The notes beneath the pieces are model-generated. The model was not told the origin of the DNA. It worked only from the letters and a program-made list of their open reading frames with translations, and searched no databases. A stretch of DNA of 64,000 nt from positions 1,799,556,967 through 1,799,620,966 of the forward strand of contig CM057450.1 of NCBI GenBank assembly GCA_016271365.2. The letters run 5' to 3'. The stretch comes from Neoceratodus forsteri (taxonomy: Eukaryota > Chordata > Ceratodontiformes > Ceratodontidae). Made by a program: the position numbers and the translations under genes. Position 1 is the stretch's first letter; each line of letters begins with the position of its first letter. Positions 1 to 11,375 of the stretch are shown piece by piece.

Positions 1-487
1 CTCAAATCATATGCATAACTGCTTGATTGATCTAATGTTTAAGCTAATTAACCTGATTTTGCCTCTCCCTTGTTCAAGTTCCCTGAATAAATCAGATATA
101 ACTTTTTCCTGCATGTAATCTGACTGTGGTTCTAGTTTGTGCTCAAAGTACTGTACTGTTGCTATTTGCTGTGCTTAACCTTGTTTTACAGGGGGTCCCC
201 AGGGTCGAACCAGAGGAACCAGCCCCGGTGGTAAGTGCAAACAGTGTGGGTACTTGTGTGGTGTACCAGGGGTATTGTGAAAGTGATTTATTGTACAGTG
301 TTTGGGTCACAAGAGGGGAAAGAGGGGGGTTACAGTGTCCCGGAGGGCTGTGCCTGGGTTAGCTTGACCACTACCAACCCTGACCTCCAGGTGAAAGCAC
401 CCGTTTCAGAACTCAGGCCTCTTATCCTGCTACTAGCTAAGCAGGCAGGGGTAGTAGCCCTTGGGATAGCGCCACCTAGGGGTTACA
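1..487 (+). repeat. LTR end of the Gypsy family, cut by window edge
   Basis: This is the 3' portion of an LTR of the same family as the LTRs at 14101-15931 and 22555-24408, in the opposite orientation. Shared blocks include the segment around GGGGGTCCCCAGGGTC (near 191), the stretch ending in CAGGCAGGGGTAGTAGCCC (near 442) and the terminal GGGGTTACA that closes at 487. A polyadenylation-type AATAAA lies near 86. It is clearly more diverged than the other two LTRs are from each other. It could be a solo LTR or the 3' LTR of an element to the left; no internal sequence is visible. Short reading frames across it are not genes. Confidence 0.8.
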
Positions 488-593
488 CAAGAACAACATT
501 GTATGGCATATTATACAGCATGTTATATCATATTTCATAACATATCAAATTTCATAACATACAGTGATGGAGGAGCATATAATTAGCTACATT

Positions 594-899
594 TTAAAAT
601 GAGCAGAATATAACAGAGATATACATAATCAGGAGTTCTTCAAGGAAGGAGGTTAGCAATAAGGATAAATATGAGACAAGGAGAAGAGATGCAGGAGGAC
701 AGTTATGGGGCAGAATAGGAATGAGGAAGAAGATAAAATTAAGAACTCTGAAACAGTGCATTAGGGGGGCACAGTTGCAGGATTCTGTGAAGGCACGAGC
801 AAATAAGGTTTTAAAGGTAGACAATTTTATGGTGGTGGCTAACTTCAGAGTTTTCTGGAGTTTGTTCCACGAGGAGGGAAAGGAATGACATATAGACAA
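594..899 (-). pseudogene. C-terminal end of a LINE reverse-transcriptase ORF
   Basis: Read on the minus strand this encodes SFPSSWNKLQKTLKLATT followed by a TFKTLFARAF stretch. That is the WN.L...LK....FKT.. signature at the very C-terminus of CR1/L2/Jockey-superfamily ORF2 proteins. The same signature occurs at 31790-32023 (PAAWNKLQSVLKL) and 42626-43024 (PTLWNNLQKSLKL), so it probably belongs to the same L2-like family. No RT domain remains upstream. It is a truncated tail, not a functional gene. Confidence 0.6.
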
Positions 900-904
900 G
901 CAGT

Positions 905-1190
905 CAAACAGGGATCTAACTTTGGGGATGGTATACCGAGGCCCAGGTGGGGAGGTCCACTAGACTACCAGGGACAGGGTTTTACAATGCTCATACTTCA
1001 TAGGGGATGAGGAGAGGGTGAGGGATCCATTAGACTACCAAGGAATAATGTACTTGTGCATGTACTTTCACATGGGCATCGGGGAGGTACCACTAGACTA
1101 CCCGGAAGTGACAGCTTGTGCTTTCACTTTGCTACTCAGGGATCAAGTGGAGAGGTACCACTAGACTACCGGGGGTATTACAGCTAATTT
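905..1190. repeat. Degenerate copies of the 70-bp minisatellite
   Basis: The stretch repeats the phrase CACTAGACTACC with variants and, between 1110 and 1180, GTGACAGCTTGTGCTTTCAC then TTTGCTACTCAGGGATCA. These are the landmarks of the array at 3668-4842 in diverged form. Spacing is irregular (about 65-75 bases). It looks like an older or edge portion of the same satellite, now separated from the main array by 2.5 kb that includes a CR1 insertion. Confidence 0.65.
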
Positions 1191-1505
1191 TTTATCAATA
1201 AAATTTCACAGAATTTCCAAAAACAAGGTAACCAAAAAATCACAGTTACGTGATACTTGAAGAAATCATCATTTTATAAAAAATGCAAATCACACATGAA
1301 CAATTGTGTATATCAACTGGAAAAAGACAACAGCTACTATTTTGTCCACTGTATTCTCATATAGGGAAATCATATTGATCTAAAATTCTCCCTTACGTTG
1401 TTTTCAAAAGAAAGTGTGGTCTCCAGAAATTGTGCAGATACCAAGGAAAAAATGAAAAGATATTGACGAAATAGTTGAAAAAGAGAAGTATATCTACAGA
1501 AGATA
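1191..1505. other. AT-rich DNA, nothing recognised
   Basis: This is an AT-rich stretch between the degenerate minisatellite and the CR1 3' end. I see no ORF, repeat landmark or RNA gene. Confidence 0.5.
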
Positions 1506-3243
1506 GAAACATAGAAACATAGAAGTTGTCAGCAGATAAGGACATCCTGGCCCACCTAGTCTGCCCAGTTTCCCCTGCCTAATGTGTCACTGCAGACCCT
1601 ACTCAATCTCTGGTCATCTTCTCCCCTTGCCTTACTACCAAGGTCCCCTTGTATCTGTCCATGCATGCTTGAATCTTGTCACCATTTTGGCACCCACCAC
1701 TTCTGCTGGAAGACTGTTCCAGGCATCCACCACCCTCTCCATGAAGAAGTATTTCCTCATATTTCCTCTGAGCCCCCCACACCAACTTCATAGTGTGACC
1801 CCTTGTCCCGAAGCTTCTTTTTCTATGGAACATGCTACCTTCATGTACCTTATTAATACCTGTTAGGTATTTGAATGTTTCTATTATATCTTCCCTTTCC
1901 CTCCTCCCCTCCAGAGAGTACATATTCAGTTCCTTGAGTCTCTCCTGGTAGGGCTTTTGATGCAGGTCCTGCACCATTTTGGAAGCCCTCTTTTGTACTG
2001 CCTCCACCTTATCAATGTTCTTCTGGAGCGGAGTCCTCCAGAACTTGACACAGTACTCTAGGTGGAGTCTTACCAGTGATCTTTACAGGGGTAGTATTGC
2101 CTCCTTCCTCCTACTGGTGAAACCCCTCGCTATTCACCCAAGCATCCTACTAGCATTCCCCACTGCCTTATCACACTGCTTGGCTACCTTCAGATCATCA
2201 GAAATGATTACTCCCAGGTCCCTTTCCTGTTTGGTGGTTGCCAGTACTTTCCCTCTCAATTGGTATGTAGCCTCTGGGTTTCTGTACCCCAAGTGCAAGA
2301 TTTTGCACTGAAACCCAGCTGCCAAACCTTTGACCATTCTTCTGACTTTTTCAAATCATCCTTCATTTTTTCCACCCCACCTGCTGTGTCTACTCTTTTG
2401 CAGATTTTTGTGTCATCCACGAACAGGCATTCTTTCCCTTCTAGCCTTTCCGCAATTTCACTAATAAAGACATAGAAGAGGACCAGGGCTAGACCTGAGC
2501 CCTGAGGCACCCTTCTGGTCACCTTGCCTTCTCCAGAGTGGACACCATTTATCATTACACTCTGGCTCCTCCTGTAGCTTAATCAACTTCTTACCCAGTG
2601 TATAACTTTTTGACTCACTCCCAGACAGGCCAGCTTTTTCACCAGTCTTCTATGTGGAACGGTGTTGAAGGCGTTTCTGAAATCTAGGTAGGCCACATCT
2701 ACTGCTCTTCCCTGATCCACTACCCTGGTCACTCAGTCAAAGAACTCAATTAGGTTTGCGTGGCAAGATTCCCTCCTGTGAAACCATGTTGTCTTGGACC
2801 CTGTAATCCACTGGTTACAAGGTATTCCACTATCCTTTCCTTCAGTGGTGTTTCCATTACTTTGCCCACTGCTGAAGTCAGGCTGACAGGTCTGTAATTT
2901 CCTGCCTCCTCCCTGCTCCCACTTTTGTGAAATGGGACTACATCTGCCCTCCTTCAGTCCCTCGGAACTTTCCCTGTTTCTAATGATAAGTTGAACAGAG
3001 TTGTCAGAGGTGCAGCCAGCACTTATCTGCGCTCCCTCAGTATCCTGGGGTGCAACCCATCAGGTCCCATTCTCTTGTCTACTTTTAATTGTTCTAGTAC
3101 CTTGAGGACTTTCTCCTCTGTAAAAGACTGGTGTCCACCTCCCTGCCATTTATGCCCTTGTCCCTTGTCTTTGGCCTGTTACCTACCTTTTCTTCAGTAA
3201 ATAGTGAACAAAAGCATTTGTTCAATATGTCTGCCTTCCTCAG
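1506..3243 (-). mobile_element. CR1 LINE copy 1, 5'-truncated
   Basis: The left edge is a CR1 3' terminus, seen on this strand as short GAAACATA repeats followed by the GCAGATAAGGACATCCTGG type 3' UTR. The ORF2 C-terminus and RT follow on the minus strand. The copy stops near 3243 within the linker between endonuclease and RT, so about 1.7 kb survives. CR1 copies are usually 5'-truncated like this. The same 3' UTR landmarks occur at 5624, 11601, 45793 and, in another subfamily, 62461. Confidence 0.9.
1603..3243 (-). pseudogene. CR1 ORF2 remnant (RT and C-terminus)
   Basis: Frameshifted pieces of the CR1 reverse transcriptase are visible. Near 2256-2555 are VTRRVPQGSGLALVLF (usual GVPQGSVLGP) and CLFVDDTKICK, in which the catalytic FADD is FVDD. 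Near 1900-2007 is MEAVQKRASKMVQDL, and near 1800 TRGH, both from the conserved C-terminal region. The most 5' piece (about 3094-3243) reads ADILNKCFCSLFTEEK, the linker upstream of the RT. Several stops and frameshifts show it is inactive. The normal role would be target-primed reverse transcription of CR1 RNA. Confidence 0.85.
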
Positions 3244-3667
3244 GAAGAAGTAACAGAATAACAAAAGACAGAAAAAGAAAGGCGCTCTAAGATTATACAC
3301 ATCTCTTCAATTCCTCCATGTGAGTAAACTTAATTCTTTAATTAGTTATATCGGTCTGGGGCCCTGTTGAATCACCTGAGCATAGTTTGTAGATGTTACC
3401 CCACTTGGCTTCAAATACATTAGTTTGACCTACTGAGCTATGAGTCAGTCTTCCCAATCTAAATAATTCTGAGCATTCTTTTTTCCACTCAGTTATGGTA
3501 AGAGCTCAGACACCTAATCAGGCTTTCAGAGTTAAATTTTAACTACCACGCCGATTAAAGCTAGAGTATGTTTTTGTTTCTTATTCCATAGTAGAGTATC
3601 ATCAAGTATCTTATGACAAGTCTCAAAATTCAATGTCCCAAATAACCATGCCATGTCTTTAAATCAG
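3244..3667. other. Unassigned DNA between CR1 and minisatellite
   Basis: This is AT-rich sequence with no convincing ORF and no similarity that I recognise to the other elements in the window. It may be flanking DNA of the minisatellite locus that existed before the CR1 copy was inserted. Confidence 0.4.
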
Positions 3668-4842
3668 TCTTCCAGCTCATGCGGTCACTTTGCTGGATGG
3701 GGATTAGGCAGGAGGGGGATAACATTAAACATGACAGCTCATGCTGTAACTTTGCTACTTCGGGATCAGATGGCAGGGAGTAGCTTTAAACTACCAGGCA
3801 ATGACAGCTCATGCTGTAACTTTGCTACTCCAGGATCAGATGGCAGGGAGTAGCTTTAAACTACCAGGCAATGACAGCTCATGCTGTAACTTTGCTACTC
3901 CAGGATCAGATGGCAGGGAGTAGCTTTAAACTACCAGGCAATGACAGTTTATGCTGTAACTTTGCTACTCCGAGAACAGATGGCAGGGAGTAGCTTTAAA
4001 CTGCCAGGCAATGACAGCTCATGTTGTAACATTGCTACTCCGGGATCAGATGGCAGGGAGTAGCTTTAAACTACTAGGCAATGACAGCTCATGCTGTAAC
4101 ATTGCTACTCCGGGATCAGATGGCAGGGATTAGCTTTAAACTACCAGGCAATGACAGCTCATGCTGTTACTGTGCTACTAAGGGATCAGATGGCAGGGAG
4201 TACCTTTAAACTACCAGGCAAAAACAGCTCAAGCTGTAACTTTGCTACTTAGGGATCAGATAGCAGGGAGTAGCTGCAAACTACCAAGCAATGACAGCTC
4301 ATGCTGTTACTTTGCTACTCAGGGATCAGATGGCAGGGAGTACCTTTAAACTACCAGGCAAAAACAGCTCAAGCTGTAACTTTGCTACTTAGGGATCAGA
4401 TAGCAGGGAGTAGCTGTAAACTACCGAGCAATGACAGCTCATGCTGTTACTTTGCTACTCAGGGATCAGATGGCAGGGAGTACCTTTAAACTACCAGGCA
4501 CAGACAGATCATGATGTCAATTTGCTACTCAGGGATCAAATGGGAGGGGTACCCTTAAACTACCAGGCAATGACAAATCATGCTGTCACTTTGCTACTTA
4601 GGGATCAGATGGGAGGGGTACCCTAAACTACCAGGCAATGACAGCTCATGCTGTCACTTTGCTACTCAGGGACTGAGTGAGAGGGAGTACAGCTAAACTA
4701 CCAGTGAATGACAGCTCATGCTGTCACTTTGCTACTCAGAGATCAGGAAGAAAGGGGGTACTGTTCTACTACCAGGGAGTGAAAACTCATGCTGTAACTT
4801 TGTTACTAGGCGATCAGGTGGAAGGGGGGGTTACCACTAGAG
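3668..4842. repeat. 70-bp minisatellite array, about 17 units
   Basis: The unit is 70 bp and holds ATGACAGCTCATGCTGTAAC, TTTGCTACTC, GGGATCAGATGGCAGGGAG and CTTTAAACTACCAGGCA in that order. The ATGACAGCTC block recurs at 3731, 3801, 3871, 3941, 4011, 4081, 4151, 4221, 4291, 4361 and 4431, exactly 70 apart. Spacing then loosens (4501, 4570, 4638, 4708, 4779) toward a diverged edge. The 140-bp pairs 4151-4290 and 4291-4430 are nearly identical, a two-unit higher-order repeat. Reading frames here are by-products of the repeat, not genes. Confidence 0.95.
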
Positions 4843-5503
4843 GACGGATATGAGGATCTGATGGTGGGGGGATGACTGAGGATCTGCCTAATGCCTCTTC
4901 ACATTTGTGGTTGGAGGCATTGTGCAGAGCCGCTAATGACACCATGACATGTAAATAGCCCCATAGAGCCTTACATACCACATGTGGTCATTAGCATACT
5001 GGCCACTGAATATGAATCCCAGGGACAAAGATGCTATCCTGTTTCAGACGTGCAGTTTCCCTTTGCTCCTGGGAGTCTGTTGACAGCAAGGGGTTGTTTT
5101 CCCCTGCGCATATTCCCTTTATACGGCAGTAACACTGCCCTTTATTCATACAGGCAGCACACTGAATAGGGCACACTGCTGGTATGAATATGACACCTCG
5201 AGAGCTGCATGCTATCTATTGCATGCCACCTCTGTGCAGTGCTAACAGCTGCCTTTGAATATGGGGCCCATTACTTTAATGGTTTGAAGAAGGTTAAAAA
5301 AATTGGGAGTGGGCTATGGAAACAGAAACTATTAAAAAGAGAGACACTTTTGATTTTTCCACTTGGAGCCACAGCTTGACTTGGGCTGAATGATAAAACT
5401 GAAATAGTGCCTTTCCTGTCCCAAGAGGAATCAAGACAGGTTATGGTTTTGTTATGGTAGTATTTCCTGCATAACCTGAACATACTGTGTTGTGACCTCT
5501 AAC
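4843..5503. other. Unassigned unique-looking DNA
   Basis: No coding region or known element is recognised. The stretch includes a short palindromic-looking part around 4885-4945 (ATGCCTCTTC and GGAGGCAT) but no clean terminal inverted repeats. It could be a decayed DNA transposon or host intergenic DNA. Confidence 0.3.
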
Positions 5504-5526
5504 TTCTCTCTCTGTCTCTGTCTCTC

Positions 5527-5560
<34 letters not shown>
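5504..5560. repeat. (TC)n microsatellite
   Basis: A nearly pure run of TC dinucleotides, interrupted by a few TG and ATG units. Confidence 0.95.
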
Positions 5561-5563
<3 letters not shown>

Positions 5564-5801
5564 AATACAGCCTCTTTGAGTTAGCAAAAGGAAGCAACTG
5601 TGTTATTTGCCATTAAGAAGAAAAAGAAACATAGAAACATAGAATTTGACTGCAGATAAGGACCACTTGGCCCACCCAGTCTGCCCATTTCCCTACCTAA
5701 TGGATAAGCTGCAGATCCTAGTTAACCAGCAGCCTACTTCTTCCTACCCCCACCCCATAGAATGGCCTTATGCCTGTCCCATGCATGCTTGAATTCCACC
5801 A

Positions 5802-8508
5802 CTATTTGTGACTCCACAACCTTCCTCCGAAGGCCATTCCATGCATCCACAACCTCTCTGTGAAAAATACTTCCTTAAATTCATTGAGCCACCCCCCATC
5901 TTCAAATTGTGCCTCTTGTTCTTGCACACCCTTTTTGAAAGATGCTACCCTCTTGACTTTGTTGATTCCTTGAGGTACTTGAACGTTTCTATCATGTCCC
6001 CCTCTCCCTCCTTTCCTCGAGGCCATACATATTAAGCTCCTTAAGTCTCTCTTCATATGTCTTCTCGTGCAGACCCTGCACCATTTTAGTTGCCCTCCTC
6101 TGGACAGCTTCCATCCTGTCTATGTCTTTGTGGAGATTGGGTCTCCAGAACTGCACACAGTACTCCAGATGGGGTCTCACCAGCTGTCTGTACAGAGGGA
6201 TAATAACTTCCTGTTTTCTACTGGTGATGCCTCTCCCTATGCATCCCAGTATCCCCCAGCCCTCCTTGTTGCCCTCTCACATTGCTTGCCCACCTTTAGG
6301 TCATTTTGTTGTTGTTAGTATCTCACCCCCATCGTGTACTCTTCCCTGGGTTTTGTTTCCCAGGTGCATTACCTTGCACTTCTTAGCACTGAATCTAGCT
6401 GCCATACATTTGACCATTCCTCTAACCTTGCCAAGTCCCTTCTCATCCTTTCCACCCCACCCTGTGCATCAACTCTGTTGCAGATCTTTGTGTCATCTGC
6501 AAAGAGACATATTTTTCTTCCAGTCCCTCTGCAATGTCGCTATAAAGACATTGAAGAGGACCGTCCTAATACTGAATCCCATGGTACCCCACTAGTAACC
6601 CCTTTCTTTCTCATGTGGACCTATTTATTACTTCTGTGTTCTATTCTCCAGCCAGTTCTTACCCAGGCTGTCATCTTGGGACCCACTCCCAGACTGGCTA
6701 ACTTGTACATTAATCTTTGTGTGGGACTGTGTCAAATGCCTTGTTAAAGTCTAGGTAGGCCATGTCCACAGCCCCTCCCTGATCTACTACTTTGGTCACC
6801 CAGTCAAAGAAATCTATCAGATTCGTCTGACATGATCTTCCTGCTGAGAATCCATGCTGCCTAGGGTCCTGTGCCCCTCTGGCCTCTAGGTACTCGACAG
6901 TTCTTTCCTTCAGAAGTGATTCCATCATTTTCCCTATCACTGAGGTTAAACTAACAGGTCTGTAGTTTCCTGCTTCTGCCTTGCTCCCACTTTTGTGAAG
7001 GGGAATCACATCTGCCCTCCTCCAGTCCTCGGGTACCATCCCATCCTCCCATGATTTGTTAAAGAGGGTAGTTAGTGGTGTCATTAGTTCTACCCTTAGT
7101 TCTTTTAGAATTCTGGGATGAATCCTATCGGGCCCCATTGCTTTGTCCACCTTCAGTTTTAAGAGTTCTTTCAGAACCCTTTGTCCTGTAAATGGGCTGG
7201 TATCAACTTCTGTATCCAGATGTTTCTACTGTTTGTTTTAGGTACCTCCCCCTCTTCATTTGTAAATACTGAGCAAAAATATTTGTTTAGTATCTCTGCC
7301 TTTTCACAGTCTCCTCTGCCCACCCTTCCTCCCTTTATTAAGCCTCACTATCCCTCCTTGGTCTTCCTTCGCCCCTGATGTACCTATAAAAGGTTTTATC
7401 CCCTTCTAACTGAGTTGGCTATCTTTTCCTCGGTTTGGGCCTTTGCTGTTCTGACTGTCTTCCCAGCCTCCTTTTGCTTTAACTGATACAGTTCTCTGTC
7501 CTGCTCCTTCTGCGATTCCTTGCACTTCCTGAATGCTTTCTTTTTCTCTTGAACCTTCCCTGCCACTTCCATTGAGAACCATAGTGGTTTCTTACATCGT
7601 TTTGTTTTGTTTCTTTGCTTCACACAAAGGCTCGTTACCTCTGTGATGGCAGTTTTTATTATTCCCCATTGTTCTTCCACCCTTCCTTCCTGCCCATTTG
7701 CTAGTGCATTCCTTAGGCACTCACCCATTTTGGAAAAGTCAGCCCTCCTAAAGTCCAGTACTTTTGCCTTTGTATGGCTTGATTCTATTGCTGTGTTTAT
7801 TGTGAACCATACTGTTCGATGGTTGCTAGTTCCCAGATGGCTACCCACTTCTACATCTGTGATCCTCTCTCCATCTCCATTTGGGAGAACCAGGTCTAAG
7901 ATTGCTTCCTCTTGAGTGGGCTCCAATACTAGTTGTCTAAGGCATGCCTCCTGTAGAGCATCTAGAATAACCCCACTCTTTGAAGTGGCTGCTGCAACTG
8001 CACTCCAGTTAACATCTGGCATATTCAGATCACCCATCAGCAATATCTCCCCTTTTTCTGCCATTCTAAGTATACTTTCTATCATCTTCCTTGTCCATTT
8101 CCTCCTCCCGAGAAGGGGGTCTGTATACAACCCCTGTGCGGATTGCAGTGCCATTGCCTGTCTCAAAATTTACCCACAGTGCTTCTTCTCCTCCCTGTTT
8201 ACCCTTTTGTTCTGTTGCTTTTATTCCTTCCCTTATGTAAAGAGCTACTCCTCCTCCTCCTCTTTTACCTTCCTGTCCCTCCTGTAGATAGTGTATCCTG
8301 GTATGTTTATGTCCCAGTCATGGTTTTGTGTGTACCATGTTTCTGTGACTGCCACGATATCCAGATGTTCCTCCTCCATCAAGGCCACTAATTCAGGAAG
8401 CTTGTTAACCAGACTACGGGCATTGGTACTCATTGCTCTCCATTTTTTGATGGCTTTACCTTCTGTTGCAGCATCCCCCACTGACCTTTCTACCTCGGTC
8501 TTTTTCAT
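5802..8508 (-). pseudogene. CR1 ORF2: APE endonuclease plus reverse transcriptase
   Basis: In 5'-to-3' order the pieces are as follows. At 8245-8508 is the endonuclease start (STNARSLVNKLPELVALM, then VAVTETWYT). At 7396-8166 is the endonuclease C-half (ILLMGDLNMPDVNW and GTSNHRTVWF), followed by a basic linker rich in K, E and Q. At 6710-7150 are the RT fingers (ADVIPLHKSGSKAEAGNYRP, FNKAFDTVPHK). Near 6490 is the catalytic CLFADDTKIC in another frame. At 5992-6180 is the C-terminus ([15 protein letters not shown]). About 900 residues are accounted for, normal for CR1, but several frameshifts and stops disable it. It would nick DNA and copy its own RNA. Confidence 0.9.
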
Positions 8509-8723
8509 TTAGTACCCTGTTTTGTAGGAGAGGCTGGATTTTCTGCTGCTTATCAGTCCCTCCCCTTTGACTAGTTTAAAAGCTTGCTAATGAAGCATTT
8601 AAACCGACTGCTCAAAAGACTTGTTCCCTTCCTGGACAGATGCAGACCATCCTGCCAGTATAGGCTGGTGTCCCTCCAGGTGGAACCCCAGTCCCCAATG
8701 AAGCCAAACCCCTGTGCTCCACA

Positions 8724-9520
8724 CTATTTTTTCAACCATTCATTAAACTGCATGGTGCTAATTACCCTCGCCTTCCCCATGCCATTGACAGGCAGCACCT
8801 CTGAGAAGGATACTGTGTGTGCTACTTGTCTTAGGCCCCTCCCCAACTCTACAATGTCCTCCTGCACTGCTCTGATCTCATGATGAGCCAAGTCATTTGT
8901 CCCTAGGTGGACAATGACGTCCAGCTCAGACTCCCTTGCAGCTGTTCTCGTGATCCTGAGGATGTGCTTCCTGTCCCTCCAAGCCATGGCACCAGGCAGG
9001 CACCTTACTTCAGTTTTCTCTGCTCCCCCCAGTTCTATCCCCCTAATAATTGAGTCCCCCACCAGGAGCTGCTTCCTTTCCCTGTGGTGTTCTCTGCCTC
9101 CTTCCTGTGGGCCTCCCTTGTGACAGTTGTCATCAGTCTTCTCTGGGGGTGCATCCATAGGGGAGCTATGCTCCCCCAGAATGGTGTATGGATTGTGGAG
9201 TGGAACAATTGACTGGGTGTGCCTCTGTTCCACCATCCTCATCCTCCCTGAGCCCACTGTGGTCCAACTGCTGTGCTTTCTTCGCAACCTCTGAGGTAGT
9301 GGTGGTGGCTCTGGTGCTCCCTGGATGGGGGAGGTTTCCTTCCTACTGTCCAGTGTGGCATGGGGGAAGGTTCTCTTACTACTGTCCAGTGCGGCCTGAA
9401 GACGGGCAACTTCCCCCCTCAGGGCAGAGAGTTGTCTGGAAATAGGGCAGCATCTCAGCCTCCAGAAAGACTCCCGAAGACTGCTGCCCCACAGCCATTA
9501 CATTGCACTACTCCCCACAT
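8724..9520 (-). pseudogene. CR1 ORF1 with SGNH/GDSL esterase-like domain
   Basis: The minus-strand ATG is at 9518-9520. The N-terminus (MWGVVQCNGCGAAVF) is the start of a cysteine-rich region and is followed by a one-base deletion near 9470 that breaks the frame. The downstream frame (8724-9287) keeps KQLLVGDSIIRGIEL, in which the GDS serine is intact, and DVIVHLGTNDLA, matching the block of SGNH hydrolases that holds the ND pair. CR1 ORF1 proteins are known to bind RNA and to carry an esterase domain, whose role in retrotransposition is unclear. ORF2 begins about 215 bases downstream. Confidence 0.85.
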
Positions 9521-9551
9521 GTTTATCTACTTTTTTTTGTTTGTTTGTTTC

Positions 9552-9588
9552 TGTGTGTGTATATGTGTGTGTGTGTGTTTGCATGTGT
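9552..9588. repeat. (GT)n microsatellite
   Basis: A run of GT dinucleotides with an ATAT and a TTTGCA interruption, next to the 5' end of CR1 copy 2. Confidence 0.9.
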
Positions 9589-9595
9589 GATTGGT

Positions 9596-11375
9596 TTGTT
9601 ATATAGAAATATATATATTATACAATGTGTATACTAATATTGTCAGTGCAGTGTGCTAAAGAGGATATGACAGTGATATGCACCTTGCACTCTTGAGGAA
9701 ATGATGTCAGAACCCCAGGTATAAAGGAATTATTTCCAGGGTGGGTGGGGTGAGGTTGGGCCTAAACTGTGCCCTCACAAAACAATCAGCTAAAAGCTCT
9801 CACTCACTGCTGCCATGAGTGCCTTCCTGTCAGCAAGGTGCCCTACACAACAATTTGACAGAGAAAATACCCTGCTAATCAAACAGAGAAAAATCCAGAC
9901 ATCCAAGTCAGACACAGTTAAACCTCCCCAGCCCCAAAACAGCCTGGTGGTTTGTTAGCCGCAAAGGAAAATCAAATATGAAGTTATTTCAGCCCTTCTG
10001 AAAATGCTGACAAGATAAGCAGTTTTGAAAACCCCCTTCCTGAATTAAAAACTAAAATAATTAAACACAAAGCAATACCAATGTAAAAGTAAGGAAAACT
10101 TCCCTCAGATGTAAGCAAGAGAGAGAGATTCATTGCAGATATCTAGTCTAGTATAGTATATCCCATGCAGCTTCTCAGTTGTTTCAAAGCACACCCAGTT
10201 ACACAATAAATAATGCCAGTCTTCTTATCTGCATAGTGCACACCGTGAATTGCTCTCCTACCTCAGGAAAGGAGTCAGTGCTACTTATCTAAAATCAGAC
10301 ATGGCACTGAAATATTTTCAGTAATTTATTCTTATCAATAAAAGTACTTATGAATTGTAAGCACCTGTGTTAACCTATACAGTAACAGTTAAAGATATAT
10401 CTGCTTAATCATTAATATGTTTTTCTATATTTTGTGACGTGGGGTACTTTTTTTATCTTAAAGGTTATATGCAAAGGTTTTTGCATATTGTTAATAAAGC
10501 TTGAATTCAAGTCCCTGTGTCATGATTAGTGTTTCCTAAAAATGTAATGTTGTTTGCTTTTGTGGTTTTCTTTAAATCCGCATTTGTAAACTTGCTCTAC
10601 AGTAGCTGAAAACAGTGCAGTTATTTCTGTCTCTCTCAGTCAAGCTTGGAGAGCAATGACATCATCTTGGAGTACTGTAGCTTGCTGCTTCAGATTCCCA
10701 ATCACAGCAGACTGTATAGTTAATGAATTGATCTCCAGATTTCTTGCAAACTCATTCGCTGGTTTGTGTTTAGATAGATTAACTTGAAATCTGCCTTTTT
10801 CTTCTTATAAAAGTTGATCAGTTGAATTTCAATACTGAACTGAAGTAGTGGAAATCTTTCTCTGTGAGAGCTCAGCTTGTCTGTTTCACAACTCTCAGTT
10901 CTTTCTCATTAAAACTCAGATTTTTTTTCTAACTATATAAAACAAAGTTGTTTAATGAATATAAAATAAATCAACATTTTGTTAATTCATTGAAACAGTT
11001 TGCCCTTGATGTAGCCTTCTTAAATGCATTCATGTAAGAGTTTTTTTTCATGGCAGATTGACAAATAGGTGCCTGTCACACTCTGTTATTTCAAGCACAT
11101 GTACTGTCTGAACTCACAAATTTCAATTCTTTGATGGTTTCTGTGTGAAAATACATAATGTATGTGTATAGCAGAAACACTATATGACATCTCGATGTAC
11201 CATGTCTCTTCCCCACAGTTGAGGCAGCTGCACTCTGCTGTCACCTGTCCCCTGCCCCACAAGCTGCCTGCCTTTTGCTCCCCATTCGAGGCTGCTGCAA
11301 CCTGCTGCCCACTGTCTTCTCCCACACAGTCAGGGTTTGTGTACCCTGCTGCCTCCAAACCCTGCCTAAAGAATC
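9596..11375. other. AT-rich DNA; possible CR1 leader, otherwise unassigned
   Basis: About 1.8 kb with no convincing ORF. The left part (to about 9950) could be the 5' UTR of CR1 copy 2: on the minus strand it holds a TATA-like CTTTATACC near 9720, comparable to the CTTTTATAGG in the leader of CR1 copy 3. From about 9950 to 11200 the sequence is AT-rich and looks non-repetitive, including an AATAAAGCTTG at 10493. It is the best candidate in the window for non-transposon DNA, but I see no exon. Confidence 0.4.

Larger units (their letters stand above)
5624..9595 (-). mobile_element. CR1 LINE copy 2, nearly full length
   Basis: The 3' end at the left carries the GAAACATA repeats and the CR1 3' UTR. 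Moving right on the minus strand come ORF2 (RT then endonuclease), ORF1, and a 5' flank reaching at least the GT microsatellite near 9588. At about 4 kb this is the most complete uninterrupted CR1 in the window. It is antisense relative to the plus strand, as are most LINEs here. The 5' limit is uncertain because I have no second copy with the same leader. Confidence 0.88.

Noticed and set aside
126..540. Two overlapping plus-strand reading frames at the window start
   Set aside because: They lie inside an LTR shared with the Gypsy element and show no domain or conserved codon pattern.
3653..4626. Open frames with repeated LLLRDQMAGSS-like peptides
   Set aside because: They come from the 70-bp minisatellite read in three frames; the unit length is not a multiple of three and the frames stop and restart.
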